Below are positions 63,238 through 64,000 of a stretch of DNA of 64,000 nucleotides, in pieces. Origin of the DNA: JAPKZH01 sp963715635 (GTDB lineage: Bacteria; Acidobacteriota; Aminicenantia; Aminicenantales; UBA4085); the NCBI GenBank assembly GCA_963715635.1, contig OY970261.1, forward strand, positions 2,604,001 through 2,668,000. Reading direction: 5' to 3'. Made by a program: the position numbers and the translations under genes. Position 1 is the first letter of the stretch. Each line of letters begins with the position of its first letter. The notes beneath the pieces were generated by a model. That model did not search any database. It was not told the DNA's origin and worked only from the letters and a program-made list of their open reading frames with translations.

Positions 63238-64000
63238 ATGACCCCGGGAAATAGGAAGCTGCGGTTCCTGGACCGCTACCTGACGCTCTGGATCTTTTCG
63301 GCGATGGCCGCCGGTGTCGGCCTGGGTTATTTCGTTCCCGCTATCGTCGGGTTCATCAACGAGTTCCAGTCGGGGACGACCAATATCCCGATCGCGATCG
63401 GCCTGATTCTCATGATGTATCCCCCGCTGGCCAAGGTCAAATACGAGGAGCTGGGGGACGTCTTCCGCAACGTCAAAGTCCTCTCTCTTTCGCTCATCCA
63501 GAACTGGATCATCGGCCCGCTCCTCATGTTCATCCTGGCCGTGATCTTCCTTCATGGCTATCCTCATTACATGTATGGGCTGATCATGATCGGTCTGGCC
63601 CGCTGCATCGCCATGGTCATCGTTTGGAATGAGCTGGCCAAAGGCGATACGGAATATGCGGCGGGGCTGGTCGCCTTTAACTCAATTTTCCAGGTTCTGT
63701 TCTTTTCTGTATATGCCTATGTTTTCATCACGGTCCTCCCCTCTTGGCTCGGCCTTAAGGGGACGGCCGTCAACGTGACCATCGGCCAAATCGCCAAAAG
63801 CGTATTCATCTATCTCGGTATTCCGTTCCTGGCCGGGGTCCTTACGCGCTTCACGATGCTCAGACTCAAGGGGAAGGCTTGGTATGAAAAAAAGTTCATT
63901 CCGCGAATTAGCCCCATCACGCTCATCGCTCTTCTCTTCACGATCATCGTCATGTTCTCGCTCAAGGGTGAGTACATCGTTAAGATTCCGCTCAACGTCC
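63238..64000 (+). CDS. acr3: ACR3-family arsenite efflux permease (partial, 3' end outside window)
   Basis: 254 residues in the window, open to the last base. ACR3 features: RFLDRYLTLWIFSAM at the first helix, SGTTNIPIAIGLILMMYPPL, KVLSLSLIQNWIIGP, and GLIMIGLARCIAMVIVWNEL with the conserved Cys in the fourth helix used for arsenite. At least seven membrane helices are visible. It is the last gene of the ars operon seen here and closely matches the truncated copy at 53841. AAAGGAG lies upstream of ATG 63238. It pumps arsenite from the cytoplasm. Confidence 0.92.
   Translation, partial: MTPGNRKLRFLDRYLTLWIFSAMAAGVGLGYFVPAIVGFINEFQSGTTNIPIAIGLILMMYPPLAKVKYEELGDVFRNVKVLSLSLIQNWIIGPLLMFILAVIFLHGYPHYMYGLIMIGLARCIAMVIVWNELAKGDTEYAAGLVAFNSIFQVLFFSVYAYVFITVLPSWLGLKGTAVNVTIGQIAKSVFIYLGIPFLAGVLTRFTMLRLKGKAWYEKKFIPRISPITLIALLFTIIVMFSLKGEYIVKIPLNV

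Overview
The window is about 56% GC and dense with protein genes on both strands. It looks like an Acidobacteriota-type heterotroph, most like an uncultured Aminicenantes-like lineage. That placement is inference: it rests on the many twin-arginine leaders (RRDFLK type), secreted M28, S9 and C1 peptidases, a VPS10/BNR-propeller giant, a VWFA-related protein of the acidobacterial kind, a TPR Ser/Thr kinase and several DUF362 proteins. No rRNA is present. The tRNA content is one intact tRNA-Leu and one tRNA-Arg 3' half.

Layout. 1-1.6 kb (minus): a secreted aldo/keto reductase (cut by the window edge) and an exported LamG-like protein. 1.7-13.5 kb (plus): an uptake and processing cluster of APC permease, two cupin lipoproteins, two DUF362 TAT proteins, an M28 peptidase, a cupin-cupin-SMP30 lipoprotein and a BASS-family transporter. 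The cupin/DUF362 module occurs twice, and a perfect hairpin with the same outer sequence precedes each DUF362 gene. 13.5-19 kb: a divergent pair, the VPS10-like protein and a DPP-IV-type S9 peptidase, each with a near-consensus promoter. 19-24 kb: a string of hairpins, a three-part MetF/MetV/pterin-methyltransferase fusion and a POT peptide transporter, with the second copy of a ~200-bp dispersed repeat. 23.8-28.5 kb (minus): a four-gene sugar or amino-sugar operon (TIM-barrel isomerase, Gfo/Idh/MocA oxidoreductase, ROK protein, PIG-L deacetylase). 28.6-33.7 kb: a polytopic membrane protein, a small exported protein and a multi-GAF histidine kinase.

33.7-46.6 kb is an accessory, partly decayed region. 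It holds a nuclease remnant, a HEPN-like orphan, a metallo-beta-lactamase-fold hydrolase, a frameshifted DUF362 relic, a C1-type peptidase, an AT-rich patch with a RecB/Cas4-like nuclease, a frameshifted methyltransferase, a hydrolase/TPR chimera and a large TPR Ser/Thr kinase whose C-terminal tail is found as loose copies at three other sites. 46.6-53.1 kb: an M28/PA peptidase, a metal ABC transporter (permease and binding protein with a porin, but no ATPase), and a class-A beta-lactamase-like hydrolase.

53.3-57.9 kb is a mosaic: arsC, a truncated acr3 running into an IS-like end, an orphan gene behind a SAM-type riboswitch with its own promoter and terminator, a tRNA-Arg 3' half, tRNA-Leu, a dead tyrosine recombinase tail, a VWFA-related protein and a corrinoid-protein-like relic. 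57.9-64 kb is the most interesting part. A MarR regulon (MarR, DUF2892, double aminotransferase V) uses the same operator in two promoters. It diverges from an arsenic operon made of ArsR, a GcvH-like lipoyl carrier, a DGC-domain protein, a DGC-OsmC fusion and ACR3 (cut by the window end). This suggests, as inference, a lipoyl/thiol-based arsenite-handling system feeding the ACR3 pump.

At least four genes or relics carry single-base frameshifts in or next to short homopolymers (S9 peptidase, methyltransferase, metal-binding protein, DUF362 relic). The assembly should be checked for indel errors before any of them is called a pseudogene.
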